DNA from: Chloracidobacterium sp.
Lineage (GTDB): Bacteria > Acidobacteriota > Blastocatellia > Pyrinomonadales > Pyrinomonadaceae
DNA length: 64,000 nt
NCBI GenBank assembly: GCA_016712045.1
Contig: JADJRV010000016.1
Location: forward strand, 1 to 64,000
Reading direction: 5' to 3'
The position numbers and the translations under genes are program-made. The number at the start of each line of letters is the position of its first letter. The first letter of the stretch is position 1. Below, in pieces: positions 17,986 to 26,963 of this stretch. The notes below the pieces were generated by a model. It worked only from the letters and a program-made list of their open reading frames with translations, was not told the DNA's origin and searched no databases.

Positions 17986-19170
17986 CTAATTGGATATCGC
18001 CGCCGTTGACGCTTTTACGGCCAAAAGCCGGTCCGCAGCATTTCGTGCCCAAGCATCGACTCGCAAAACAGTCTCAAGATCGGCAACCGGCTCCACATTG
18101 TGCTCCTGCATCACGCCTTCGTTGATCGGGGCGATCTCGCTCAATTTGATGCGGCCGTCTAGGAACGCCTGAACGCTCATTTCGTTAGCGGCGTTCAAAG
18201 CGGCGGGCATCGTGCCGCCCTGTCGTAAAGCGTCGTACGCGAGGGCGAGGCACGGGAAACGCTCAAGGTCGGGTTCCTCAAAATCCAGCCGGCTCAGTTG
18301 CGACAAGTCGAGACCCGGCAAACAATTCTCACGTCGTTCGGGATAGGTCAGGGCGTATTGGATGGCGTGTTTCATATCGGTCACACCCATTTGAGCAATG
18401 ATCGAACCATCAACCAACTCGACCATCGAATGGATTATCGATTGCGGATGCACAACGACTGAGATCTCGTCGGCGTCAAAGCCAAATAGCCACTTTGCTT
18501 CGATCACTTCGAGGCCTTTGTTCATCAGCGTCGCCGAGTCGATGGTGATCTTATCGCCCATTTTCCAGTTTGGGTGATCGAGGGCCTCTTCGCGGGTGGC
18601 ATTTTCGATCTCTGTTATTGATTTCGTGCGAAACGGGCCGCCGGATGCAGTCAGGATCAGGCGTTTCACCTCGCGTTTCGTTTCACCTCGCAGGCATTGG
18701 TGGATGGCGTTGTGCTCGCTATCGACGGGCAGCAGTTCGGCACCGGACTTAGCGGCGGCGGCTGTCATCAGTTCGCCGGCCATGACGAGGGTTTCTTTAT
18801 TGGCAAGAGCGACACGTTTCCCGGCCTCGATCGCCCGCAACGTCGGAACGAAACCAACCGCTCCGACCGTCGCCGAAACTACCGTCTCGGCCTGCTCATG
18901 CGTTGCAACGGCAACGAGGCCCGCATCTCCGGTTTCAATACGCGGTACTGCGGCGTTCAATCGATGCAATTCGCGGGTCAATTCCTCGGCACATCGGTCA
19001 TCGCTGCACGACACTAGTTCGGGATGAAATTGCGCGATCTGCTCCGCAAACACGGCCATATTACGCCCAGCAGCCATCGCGACGACGCGGATGTCGCCCA
19101 GATGTTCTACTACTTTGAGGGTGTTGCAGCCGATCGAGCCGGTCGAGCCGAGGATGGAAATTGCCTTCAT
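17986..19170 (-). CDS. dxr: 1-deoxy-D-xylulose 5-phosphate reductoisomerase
   Basis: Dxr converts DXP to MEP, the first committed step of the non-mevalonate pathway. The NADPH site is ILGSTGSIGCNTL at the N-terminus. The segment ALANKETLVMAGELM is conserved, the acidic metal site is seen in LLPVDSEHNAIHQC, and the catalytic region reads LTASGGPFR followed by HPNWKMGDKITIDSATLMNK. The 394-residue length is normal. The gene leads the dxr-rseP-ispG group; a 102-bp gap separates it from rseP. Confidence 0.95.
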   Translation of the reverse strand: MKAISILGSTGSIGCNTLKVVEHLGDIRVVAMAAGRNMAVFAEQIAQFHPELVSCSDDRCAEELTRELHRLNAAVPRIETGDAGLVAVATHEQAETVVSATVGAVGFVPTLRAIEAGKRVALANKETLVMAGELMTAAAAKSGAELLPVDSEHNAIHQCLRGETKREVKRLILTASGGPFRTKSITEIENATREEALDHPNWKMGDKITIDSATLMNKGLEVIEAKWLFGFDADEISVVVHPQSIIHSMVELVDGSIIAQMGVTDMKHAIQYALTYPERRENCLPGLDLSQLSRLDFEEPDLERFPCLALAYDALRQGGTMPAALNAANEMSVQAFLDGRIKLSEIAPINEGVMQEHNVEPVADLETVLRVDAWARNAADRLLAVKASTAAISN

Positions 19171-19188
19171 AAACGCCCAACTAGATTA

Positions 19189-19785
19189 TCACACCTTTTC
19201 GTCAAGGTATTGCTCGATCGAATCGTGACGTGAATCCGCCGTTTCACCCGCAGCCTGTTTGTCTGCGAGAAATTGATTAAATTCTGCGGACCTGTTTTTT
19301 GGCACGCTGAGGGTTTTCCAGTCGGCGGATTTGAAATGTTTGGCCAGTAAGACGATCTGGCCAACGTGATAACTGTAATGTGTGAGCTGGCGATTGATCG
19401 CCTCGACGATGGTATGCGGCTCGCCTCGGATCGGTACGGTGCGGGAGAAGTCTTCGGCGGTGAGAGGCTCGATGGCGTCGAACAGCGTCTGCCAACCGCG
19501 TTCCCAAAACTGCATCAGGCTCTCACGCGTATCGTTTATCAGCTCAAACTCGGTGTCGCGATGACGGTCGTTTTTTTCGCCGTCGCTCGTCAAAAAATCT
19601 CGCCAGCGTGAATTTAGATTGCCGGCGATATGCTTGACGATAACCGCGATCGAATTTGCCTCGGCGTCTATAAGAGCAAAAAACTCTTGGTCAGATGTCT
19701 GCTCGATAGCCCGCTCCGCCATTTTTTTATAATTGCGAAACGACTGAACCGTGTCGGTGTGATAGTTCGTAATAATATCTTTCAT
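19189..19785 (-). CDS. DinB-like protein (DUF1572)
   Basis: A 198-residue protein of the DinB/YfiT four-helix superfamily. The three metal-binding histidines expected in this fold are visible as KHIAGNL near residue 53 and LTHYSYHVGQIV near residues 137-141. Proteins of this group include thiol-dependent transferases, but the DUF1572 members are mostly uncharacterised. Its start codon overlaps the stop codon of the SulP gene by 4 bp, so it is translated as part of that operon. Confidence 0.85.
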   Translation of the reverse strand: MKDIITNYHTDTVQSFRNYKKMAERAIEQTSDQEFFALIDAEANSIAVIVKHIAGNLNSRWRDFLTSDGEKNDRHRDTEFELINDTRESLMQFWERGWQTLFDAIEPLTAEDFSRTVPIRGEPHTIVEAINRQLTHYSYHVGQIVLLAKHFKSADWKTLSVPKNRSAEFNQFLADKQAAGETADSRHDSIEQYLDEKV

Positions 19786-21464
19786 CTCGTCCTCTCAAGA
19801 TCAATTGAATCCAGGTGCGATCGGGCGATCTCAAGCGCCGCATATACGTTACCGGCAAAATTTTTCCGTCCGACCCTTTCGACGAAACCGCTTTTTCTCA
19901 TTACTCGATATACGTTTCGTGACACGGCCGAAAATATCAGAATCTGGCCATTTTCCTTGGCCTCGGCGGCTAGTTCTTCGAGGACATGGACGCCGCTCGC
20001 GTCGATAGTCGGGACCTGACGCATCCTCAGGATGAGCACTTTTGGCTTGGTGGCAACGACACGGATCGATTCTTTGAATTGCCGCACGGCCCCGAAAAAC
20101 AATGATCCATATATCTCGAAAACCTCAACACCGCGGGGAATATCGATCGAGGCCATGTCTCGTCCCTTAAATTCCTCGTCATCTTCAAGGTTTTCAGTGA
20201 TCAGGTCAACGTGAGTCTCGGTCGACATTTTTTGCAGGAAAAGGAACGCCGCCAGCAAAATGCCGACCTGTATGGCGACCGTTAGTTCGATAAAGACCGT
20301 GAGGAAAAATGTTGCGAGCAGCACCGCGATATCACCACGCGGGCTGCTTAAAAGGTGCCGAAATTCCCGCAATTCGCTCATGTTGTAAGCGACCACAACG
20401 AGTATCGCTGCGAGCGTTGCCATAGGGATCATTGCCGCCCATTTGCCGATGAACAGCAGTACGAGCAGCAGGAATATGCAATGAATAATTGCGGAAACAG
20501 GTGTCGTGCCACCGCTTTTGATATTTGTCGCGGTGCGGGCGATGGCACCTGTTGCGGGAACTCCGCCAAACATCACCGAGACAATATTGCCCGTTCCCTG
20601 GGCGATCAATTCCATATTCGAGCGGTGCCGCGTTCCGGTCATACCGTCTGCGACGACGGCCGCGAGCAGAGATTCGAGGCCCGCGAGAATCGCGATCGTG
20701 ATCGCCGGCGAGAACATCTGCTGGACAAGCGGCCAGGTAACGACGGGAAATTGCGGCGAGGGCAAAGTGTTAGGCACTTCGCCAAACCGCGATGCGATCG
20801 TATCGACCGGTATCTGAAAATACTGAACTACAAAGGTGACCGCAAGTATGGCGATCAGCGGCCCCGGAACCTTATGCGTGATCTTTGGCCACAATACGAT
20901 CACAAGCAGCGAGGCGGCTCCGACCGCGAGCGTGTACGGATCGATCGACCCAAAATGCCTTACGTATTCGATCCATTTCTCGGTAAAATCCGCGGGAACC
21001 TTTACGAGCTTGAGACCAAGAAAGTCACTGACTTGCGACGAGAATATAATAAGGGCAATGCCGGACGTGAAACCGATAACGACCGGATACGGCACAAATT
21101 TGAGAAACGCACCCATCCGGGCGAGGCCCATTATTATCAGTAAAACACCCGCAATGAGCGTCGCGACCACGAGGCCATCATAACCGTATTTCTGTACGAT
21201 GCCGTAAACGATGACGATAAAGGCACCGGTCGGGCCGCTGATCTGGGCACGCGTTCCGCCCAGCACTGCGATCACAAAACCTGCAAATATCGCCGTATAA
21301 AGCCCCTGCTCCGGCTTGACGCCCGACGCGATCGCCAGTGCGATCGATAGCGGCAGTGCCACAACCCCGACCGTTAATCCGCCAAGCAGGTCGCCCCGAA
21401 ACTGCTTTAGCGTGTAGCCTTCGCGAAGGACGGTCAGCAGTTTAGGTTCGAGTTTGCGGTGCAT
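19782..21464 (-). CDS. SulP-family anion transporter with STAS domain
   Basis: A 560-residue inner-membrane transporter of the SLC26/SulP family (sulfate, bicarbonate or other anions). The N-terminal signature AGFVIAVLGGTRAQISGPTG is clear, with about 10-12 hydrophobic segments up to residue 410. A C-terminal STAS domain of about 110 residues follows (GVEVFEIYGSLFFGAVRQFK, then LRMRQVPTIDASGVHVLEEL). The substrate cannot be read from sequence. A nearby gamma carbonic anhydrase at 24611 makes bicarbonate one possibility, but that link is only suggestive. Confidence 0.9.
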   Translation of the reverse strand: MHRKLEPKLLTVLREGYTLKQFRGDLLGGLTVGVVALPLSIALAIASGVKPEQGLYTAIFAGFVIAVLGGTRAQISGPTGAFIVIVYGIVQKYGYDGLVVATLIAGVLLIIMGLARMGAFLKFVPYPVVIGFTSGIALIIFSSQVSDFLGLKLVKVPADFTEKWIEYVRHFGSIDPYTLAVGAASLLVIVLWPKITHKVPGPLIAILAVTFVVQYFQIPVDTIASRFGEVPNTLPSPQFPVVTWPLVQQMFSPAITIAILAGLESLLAAVVADGMTGTRHRSNMELIAQGTGNIVSVMFGGVPATGAIARTATNIKSGGTTPVSAIIHCIFLLLVLLFIGKWAAMIPMATLAAILVVVAYNMSELREFRHLLSSPRGDIAVLLATFFLTVFIELTVAIQVGILLAAFLFLQKMSTETHVDLITENLEDDEEFKGRDMASIDIPRGVEVFEIYGSLFFGAVRQFKESIRVVATKPKVLILRMRQVPTIDASGVHVLEELAAEAKENGQILIFSAVSRNVYRVMRKSGFVERVGRKNFAGNVYAALEIARSHLDSIDLERTR

Positions 21465-21470
21465 TAGGTG

Positions 21471-22016
21471 TTAATGTGTCCGCTCATAGTCGCGGAAATA
21501 ATCGCCGATGTAATTTTTCATCCAAAATTGCCACCAGCCAAAGCCGAACCGTTTAGCTTCCGTTTTTGCTTGTTCGCCGGTCCAGCCGTCGTGCGTAATA
21601 CGATAAATGGCGATGACTGTACCGGTGCGGTCGGCTCCGCGTTTGCAATGGACGTAAACGGGCTGATTATCTTGGCGGTCGATCTGGTCAATGATGCTCT
21701 TGATATCTTTGTCATCCGGGCTAAACCAATTGCTGAGAGGGAAATTGATAAAACGTAGGCCAGCGGCTTTCACCCAGCCCTCTTCTTTGCGGGCCCGATC
21801 GTCGTTGTCGCGAAGGGTGATCACGGTCTTTATGCCAAGGCGTCTGAGCTGAGCGATACCAGCTTCGGTAGGCTGGCCGCCGCGATAGAGATTTTCATTG
21901 ACTTTAAAAAGATTGGGTAGGTCTTTTGAATCAACTACAGTCTGAGCGTAACCGGAACTCCATAAGAGGATGAGGGCGAAGGCAAGGAGCGTCGAGCGTT
22001 TTAGGATGTGTGTCAT
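21471..22016 (-). CDS. Exported dual-specificity-type protein phosphatase
   Basis: A 181-residue cysteine phosphatase. The catalytic loop HCKRGADRTG (HCx5R) is intact near residue 123, and the general-acid region is in FPLSNWFSPDD. The N-terminus is a signal peptide (LAFALILLWSSGYAQ), so the enzyme should act in the periplasm or outside the cell; similar exported DSPs occur widely in bacteria. Its substrate, phosphoprotein or small phosphate ester such as an inositol phosphate, is unknown. It overlaps hisS by 4 bp and ends 6 bp before the SulP start on the same strand. Confidence 0.85.
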   Translation of the reverse strand: MTHILKRSTLLAFALILLWSSGYAQTVVDSKDLPNLFKVNENLYRGGQPTEAGIAQLRRLGIKTVITLRDNDDRARKEEGWVKAAGLRFINFPLSNWFSPDDKDIKSIIDQIDRQDNQPVYVHCKRGADRTGTVIAIYRITHDGWTGEQAKTEAKRFGFGWWQFWMKNYIGDYFRDYERTH

Positions 22017-23353
22017 ATCTTGATGTTGGATGCGACATCGTTGACGGAGAGCGTAGATTCTTCGCCCGTCTTCATATTCTTGAGCTTGACCTTGCCCGCT
22101 TTGATCTCATCGTCGCCGGCGACGCAGACATATGGGACGCCGATAGTGTCGGCATATTTGAACTGCTTTCCAAGCTTTTCGGCCTCAGGGTAGACGGTGA
22201 CGCGGAGGTTCTGCTTTCTTAGGGCGGCGGCAAGTTTCAGCGAATCGGTGATCGACTCTTCGTTCCAGACCGTGACCATAACGTCCGCCGGTGTCGATTC
22301 GGCAATCTCGGGCGGGAACATATTCTTCTCATCCATCACGACGAGGATGCGTTCGAGTCCGAGTGAGAAACCGCAGGCCGGGATCTGTTCCTTACCAAAC
22401 ATCCCGATCAGCCCGTCATAACGTCCGCCACCGCCGAGTGAACCAGCTAGGTCGGGGACGGTGATCTCCATGATCGCTCCGGTGTAATAAGACAGTCCGC
22501 GGGCGAGACTCGGGTCGATAAGTATCGGAGCCTTGTCGGCGAATTTCAGGATCTGGCCGAGTTCGGTAAGGGTCTCGTTGCTGACTATGTTTATCAGGTT
22601 GGCGACGATAGTGCGGTTGATGTCTTTTTCCTGATTTAGTATTTGCTGCGTCTCAGCAAAGATACCCATCAGCATGGTCGATGACTCCGCTGAAATTCCG
22701 CGTTCGCTTAGTTCGGTCGAAACGCCATCGGAGCCGATCTTATCTAATTTGTCGATGGCGACAAGAGCGTCAGTATGCAGTTCCTCGGGAACTCCGGCGG
22801 TGTCGAGAATGTCGGTCAACACCTGTCGATGATTTAGCCGAATGGTGAAATCGGTAAAACCAAGCCGTTTCAAAATGTCGCTTACGGCTGACATCAATTC
22901 GCCCTCGACGACCATCGAGCTTGAGCCGATGGCATCGACATCGCACTGATAAAACTCACGAAAACGACCGCGGGCAGGCCGGTCAGCACGCCAGACGGGT
23001 TGTATCTGATAGCGTTTGAAAAATTTTGGCAGATCGTTCTTGTTGTTTGCAACGACGCGAGCAAGCGGAACGGTCAGGTCATAACGTAAAGCGAGATCGG
23101 AAAGGTCACTTTCCTTTGTCGCGTTTTCGAGGTCGAGCTTTTCTCCGCGTTTGAGGATCTTAAAGACAAGCTGATTACCCTCATCGCCGTATTTGCCCAT
23201 CAGGGTTTCGAGGTTTTCGACGGAAGGGGTTTCGAGCGGTTCAAAACCGTACGATTCATAGACCGACTTGATGATGCCGATCACGTAGTTGCGCTTGCGG
23301 ACATCGGCGGGGAGAAAGTCGCGCATTCCGCGTGCTGGGTTGGTGCTTGCCAT
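22013..23353 (-). CDS. hisS: Histidyl-tRNA synthetase
   Basis: A class II aminoacyl-tRNA synthetase of 446 residues. Motif 1 is around GMRDFLPADVRKRNYV, motif 2 is FYQCDVDAIGS, and the histidine-specific segment LARGLSYYTGAIMEI is present, with motif 3 in CGFSLGLERILVVMD. The C-terminal anticodon-binding domain covers roughly residues 345-440 (VYPEAEKLGKQFKYADTIGV). The start is the ATG of MASTNPARGMRD. The gene is intact, but its upstream region runs straight into the aberrant G/C block, so its promoter cannot be judged. Confidence 0.95.
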   Translation of the reverse strand: MASTNPARGMRDFLPADVRKRNYVIGIIKSVYESYGFEPLETPSVENLETLMGKYGDEGNQLVFKILKRGEKLDLENATKESDLSDLALRYDLTVPLARVVANNKNDLPKFFKRYQIQPVWRADRPARGRFREFYQCDVDAIGSSSMVVEGELMSAVSDILKRLGFTDFTIRLNHRQVLTDILDTAGVPEELHTDALVAIDKLDKIGSDGVSTELSERGISAESSTMLMGIFAETQQILNQEKDINRTIVANLINIVSNETLTELGQILKFADKAPILIDPSLARGLSYYTGAIMEITVPDLAGSLGGGGRYDGLIGMFGKEQIPACGFSLGLERILVVMDEKNMFPPEIAESTPADVMVTVWNEESITDSLKLAAALRKQNLRVTVYPEAEKLGKQFKYADTIGVPYVCVAGDDEIKAGKVKLKNMKTGEESTLSVNDVASNIKI

Positions 23354-23394
23354 AAATTTATCTTACCGCAGAGTCCCGGAATACCAAGAATTTT

Positions 23395-24485
23395 TCGGGG
23401 TTTTTGGCGGAGGGGGGGGGGGGGGGGGAGCCAACCCGGCTTGGGGGGGGGGCGGCCGACGGGGGCGCCGCCGACGACGGGGCGGGGGGCGGGGCGGGGC
23501 GGGGGGCGGCGGCGGCGTATTTTCCGGGTCGGGGCCGGCCCAAGCACCCAAAGACCGCAGGGGCCCCGGAACCGGGCGGGCGCGGCCGCGGGCGGGTGAG
23601 GGGCGGGGGGGGCCCCGGCGCCCCCGGGCCCCCCAGACCTTCTCGCCCACCGCCGCTTGGCGGGAAAAAACCGAAAACCGGCGCAGCCCCCGAGGGCCTC
23701 AAAGCCGATAAAGAAAATACCCTTTCTGAAAGTGTCTCCCGGAGGCCCCCCCGGGGGGGTGGCCGGGGGCGGGGGCCGCCGGGCGGGGGGGGGGGAGGGA
23801 CCAGAGGGGGGGGGGCGGGAGCCCCCACCCGGCCGGCGCTTTCTTCCGGGAGCCGGGCCCCGGGGGGGGAACCGAAAGCCCGGAGAGGGGGCCGGCGCAC
23901 ACGACAGCGGCGGACCCCGCGAGGGCGGCGCCCGCCCGTTTCCCCCCAGCAGGCCCGCCGGGGGGGAGGAAAAGGGCAGGGCGCCCCCAAAACCCGAGGC
24001 GACGGGAGACGGGGAGGAGCAGACCAAAAGGACAAAAAAGGGTTAAGCGTTCAGACCGGGGGGGCCGGTTTTGACCCCGCGGCCCCCCCCAAAACGCCAC
24101 CCCGGGGGGCCAAGGCGCGCGGGGCGCCACCCAAACCAGGCGGGCGCCAGCGGGCGGGCCCCCGACGCCGCCTCGCCGGCCGGAACCCGCGGGCCGCGGC
24201 CCCCGCCGGGCGGCGACCGCCCCGCCGCCCCGGACGGCGGGCCCGCCGTCGACCCCGCCGGGGGGGGGGTCCCCGGCGAACCGGGGGAGGGGAGCCGGGG
24301 GGGGGCCCCGGGCGGGGGGGGGGGCGGCGGCCGCCGCCCGGGAGAAACGGCCCAAGCGCCCGCGCCGGGGTCCGCCGGGCGGGGCGGCCGCGGCGGGGGC
24401 CCCGTCTCCCCCCGGCGGGGCGGGGGCGCGGGGCGGGGTGTGTGCGCGGAGCATCTTCTTCCGGGCGCCGTGGTTTCCCCAGCAT
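23395..24485. other. Aberrant G/C homopolymer block, probable sequence artefact
   Basis: About 1.1 kb made mostly of G and C runs (for example a 17-base G run near 23413), in a window that is otherwise of moderate GC. Small islands of ordinary sequence survive near 23701-23730 and 24000-24055. Long open frames occur in nearly all six frames here simply because stop codons need A and T; none shows a recognisable family. Ordinary sequence resumes near 24486. I read this as unreliable consensus or a bad join, and do not call any gene in 23354-24610. Confidence 0.75.
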
Positions 24486-24577
24486 CCCCGCTTGCTCGGT
24501 ATGCACCCCCCACCGAAGACGAACGGGATTTGAGCCAAAATGACAATGACCGCAAAAACAAATTCTGGGTTTTCGTC

Positions 24578-24607
24578 AAAAAACGCGACCGACAACCGCT
24601 CTGTCGG
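24578..24607 (-). terminator. Predicted intrinsic terminator after the carbonic anhydrase gene
   Basis: On the minus strand, 3 bp past the stop codon, CCGACA-GAGCGGT-TGTCGG forms a 6-bp stem with a 7-base loop, followed after five bases by a run of six T. The T-run is a few bases further from the stem than ideal, so the call is moderate. Confidence 0.45.
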
Positions 24608-24610
24608 ATA

Positions 24611-25106
24611 TTAAACGTAATGTTCTTTAAGTTCGACGTAGTTACGCCAGGACTTGTCGAGGTAGGCGAGTTCGTCGTCGGTCAGGTCGCGTTTGACCTT
24701 TGCGGGTGAGCCAAGGGCGAGGACTCGCGGCGGGATCACAGTGCCGGGCGAGACGAGCGAACCGGCGCCGATAACCGTTTGCTCGCCGATGCGGGCATGG
24801 TCCATTATGATCGCTCCCATTCCGATCAGACATTGGCGTTCGACGTGGCATCCATGCAGCGTTACGCGATGGCCGACGGTAATTTCTTCTTCGAGAATTG
24901 TCGGGCCAAAATCTGAGCTGACGTGGATCATCGTCATGTCCTGGATGTTTGTGCGTGCGCCGATGCGGATGTAGCTGACATCGCCGCGAATGACCGAACC
25001 AAACCACACATTTGCGTCCTCACCGATCTCAACATCGCCGATCACATTTACATCGTGGGCAGATGAACAGTGTGTCGGGGGTACCTGGGTGAGGTGCTCT
25101 TATCAT
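24611..25106 (-). CDS. Gamma-class carbonic anhydrase-like protein, frame break near start
   Basis: A left-handed beta-helix (hexapeptide repeat) protein of the gamma carbonic anhydrase/YrdA/PaaY group. Repeats such as VIGDVEIGEDANVWFGSVIR run through the chain, and the three zinc histidines are visible in MIHVSS, VGHRVTLHG and TLHGCHV. An uninterrupted frame only begins at a GTG (25045), giving 144 residues, short for the family. Just upstream, deleting one A in GATAAGAG extends the same frame to an ATG at 25106 that overlaps the murJ stop codon as ATGA, giving 164 residues. I take that as the true start. Activity as a carbonic anhydrase is not certain in this subgroup. Confidence 0.82.
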
Positions 25107-26853
25107 CTTGCTAATTTACGTCGTATCGTCGCGAATGCCTGTTCGAGTTCGGTAATGCGCAATAGTTTGGCAACGATGACAAACGCGATGCCGCCGAGGG
25201 CGATCGGCACAAATGCCTCAGCCATTCTAAGCCAAAATCCGTCCCAAACCGGCCGAATATAAAATGATAGGTCGCGTAACACACGGCCGACAACACGGCC
25301 GAGGCGATCGCGATCTTGGTAAAGGATGCTATTATCTCCCGTCCGTTGAGCCGTTTTATCCGTCGCCGCATTATTATCGCGAGGGCAAAGAAATTGACGA
25401 GAGCGACTATCGAGGTCGCGAGAGCAACGCCGACATGGCCGTACCCGTAAGGAGTCTCCGGCGTAACGCCGTAGTGCGAAAACCATTCGCGCAGATAATA
25501 GCCGCCGAGGAAATTAACCACGATCGACGCGAGAGCTATTATCATCGGCGTTTTGGCATCGTTCATGGCGTAAAACGCGGGTGACAATATCTTTATCGCT
25601 GCATAGCCCGTCAGCCCGATCGAATATCCGGCTAGAGCGATGGCCGTCATGCTCGTCGCGGTCGCGTCAAATTTGCCGCGTTCGTAGATGAGACGGATGA
25701 TCGGTTCGCCTAGTACGATCAGCCCGCAGGCGGAGGGCAGCGTCATCAGGAAAACCAGATTCATTGACGACGAGATCGTGTCGCGAAAATCTTTTGTCTT
25801 GCCCTCGCTCGCGAGTCGCGACAAAACGGGTATTGCTGCCGTGCCGACCGCAACGCCAAACAAGCCGATAGGGAACTGCATCAATCGAAATGCAAAATTG
25901 AGCCAGCCCTGGGCACCATCGATCTGCGAGACAAAATAGGTGTTTATCAGGACGTTGATCTGGACGGCGGACGTGCCGAGAATTGCCGGCGTCATCAGTG
26001 CGATGACCTTTTTGACGCCTTCGTCCGCGAGACTAAGTATGGGTGTAAATCGAAACCCAACCTTGAAAAGAGACGGCAATTGCATCGCCAATTGTGCACC
26101 GCCGCCGATCAACGTGCCGATCGACATACCGATGATCGCCCAGTGCGACGGCCCGTCAGGAATCGCATTTTTATCCGCCGATGTCAGCCAACCGCCGCCG
26201 CTTAACCAATAGGCTAAGCCCAAACCGAAGACTATCGAGACGACATTAAAAACGGTCGATGCTGACGCGGGAACCCCGAAGATCCCTTTGGTGTTGAGCA
26301 CGCCCATCGCGACCGCCGCGAGTGCGACGAGCAGGATAAAAGGGAACATTATCTGCGTCAGAGTGGTCGCGAGTGCGATCTTTTCTGGTGAGAAGCCGTC
26401 GGCGACGAGTTCGACAAACTGCCGGGAAAATATCATACCGACAATGCAAATAACGCTAAGGATGACGGCAAGCAGATTAAATATAAGGCTCGCGAGCCGC
26501 CAAGCCTCTTTTTCGCCCTTGGTGACCTGAACGTCGGTAAAGACCTTGACGAATGCCGCCGACAATGCTCCCTCCGCAAACAGATCGCGGAGCACATTAG
26601 GTATGCGAAACGCGACGACATACGCGTCCGTCAAAAATCCCGCACCAAAATACCGTGCAAAGATCATCTCGCGGGCAAGGCCCAACAGTCGTGAGAACAT
26701 CACCGCTATAGACACGATCCCAGCGGAGCGGGCGACGCTGGTTTGTTTAGTCGCAGACGGTTTTTGTTCAACGGTAACGGCAGATTCGACAGGGAGTTCG
26801 GCCAGCGATTCCGGTGATTCTGCGGTAGATCGGTTTTGTTCGTTTTCGGCCAT
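25103..26853 (-). CDS. murJ: Lipid II flippase MurJ (MviN), frame break near 3' end
   Basis: MurJ moves lipid-linked peptidoglycan precursors across the inner membrane. About 583 residues with 14 hydrophobic segments. Family features include SRLLGLAREMIFARYFGAGF near the N-terminus, FRIPNVLRDLFAEGALSAAF and the GAVGTA-like segment near VAVGTAAIPVLSRLA. The N-terminal 45 residues are a soluble, Glu/Thr-rich extension. Near 25245 the frame slips by one base: a TTT (minus strand) probably should be TTTT, after which WDGFWLRMAEAFVPIALGG continues to a stop at 25103 that overlaps the next gene. Without correction the last 50 residues would be out of frame. Confidence 0.9.
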
Positions 26854-26902
26854 TTACGAAGCTGATAATTGCGTCGACAAGCCGGAATTATCTCACGAGA
26901 GC

Positions 26903-26936
26903 CAAAAAGAAAAAAGGAAGCATTTGAAATGCTCCC
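26903..26936 (-). terminator. Intrinsic terminator after dacB
   Basis: On the minus strand GGGAGCATT-TCA-AATGCTTCC forms a 9-bp stem (one G-U pair) with a 3-base loop, followed directly by TTTTTTCTTTTT. It lies 27 bp past the dacB stop codon and before murJ, so dacB and murJ are probably separate transcription units. Confidence 0.82.
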
Positions 26937-26963
26937 TTTGAAAATGGTCGATTTTGCCTGGCG

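Noticed and set aside
23404..24543. Long open frames in the G/C block on both strands (up to 379 codons)
   Set aside because: They exist because stop codons are almost absent in G/C homopolymer sequence; the products are Gly/Pro/Arg/Ala runs without family motifs, and several frames are open at once.
19782..24610. Bicarbonate-concentrating operon (SulP plus gamma carbonic anhydrase)
   Set aside because: The two genes are separated by hisS, a phosphatase and the unreliable block, and the SulP substrate is unknown, so no functional unit can be supported.
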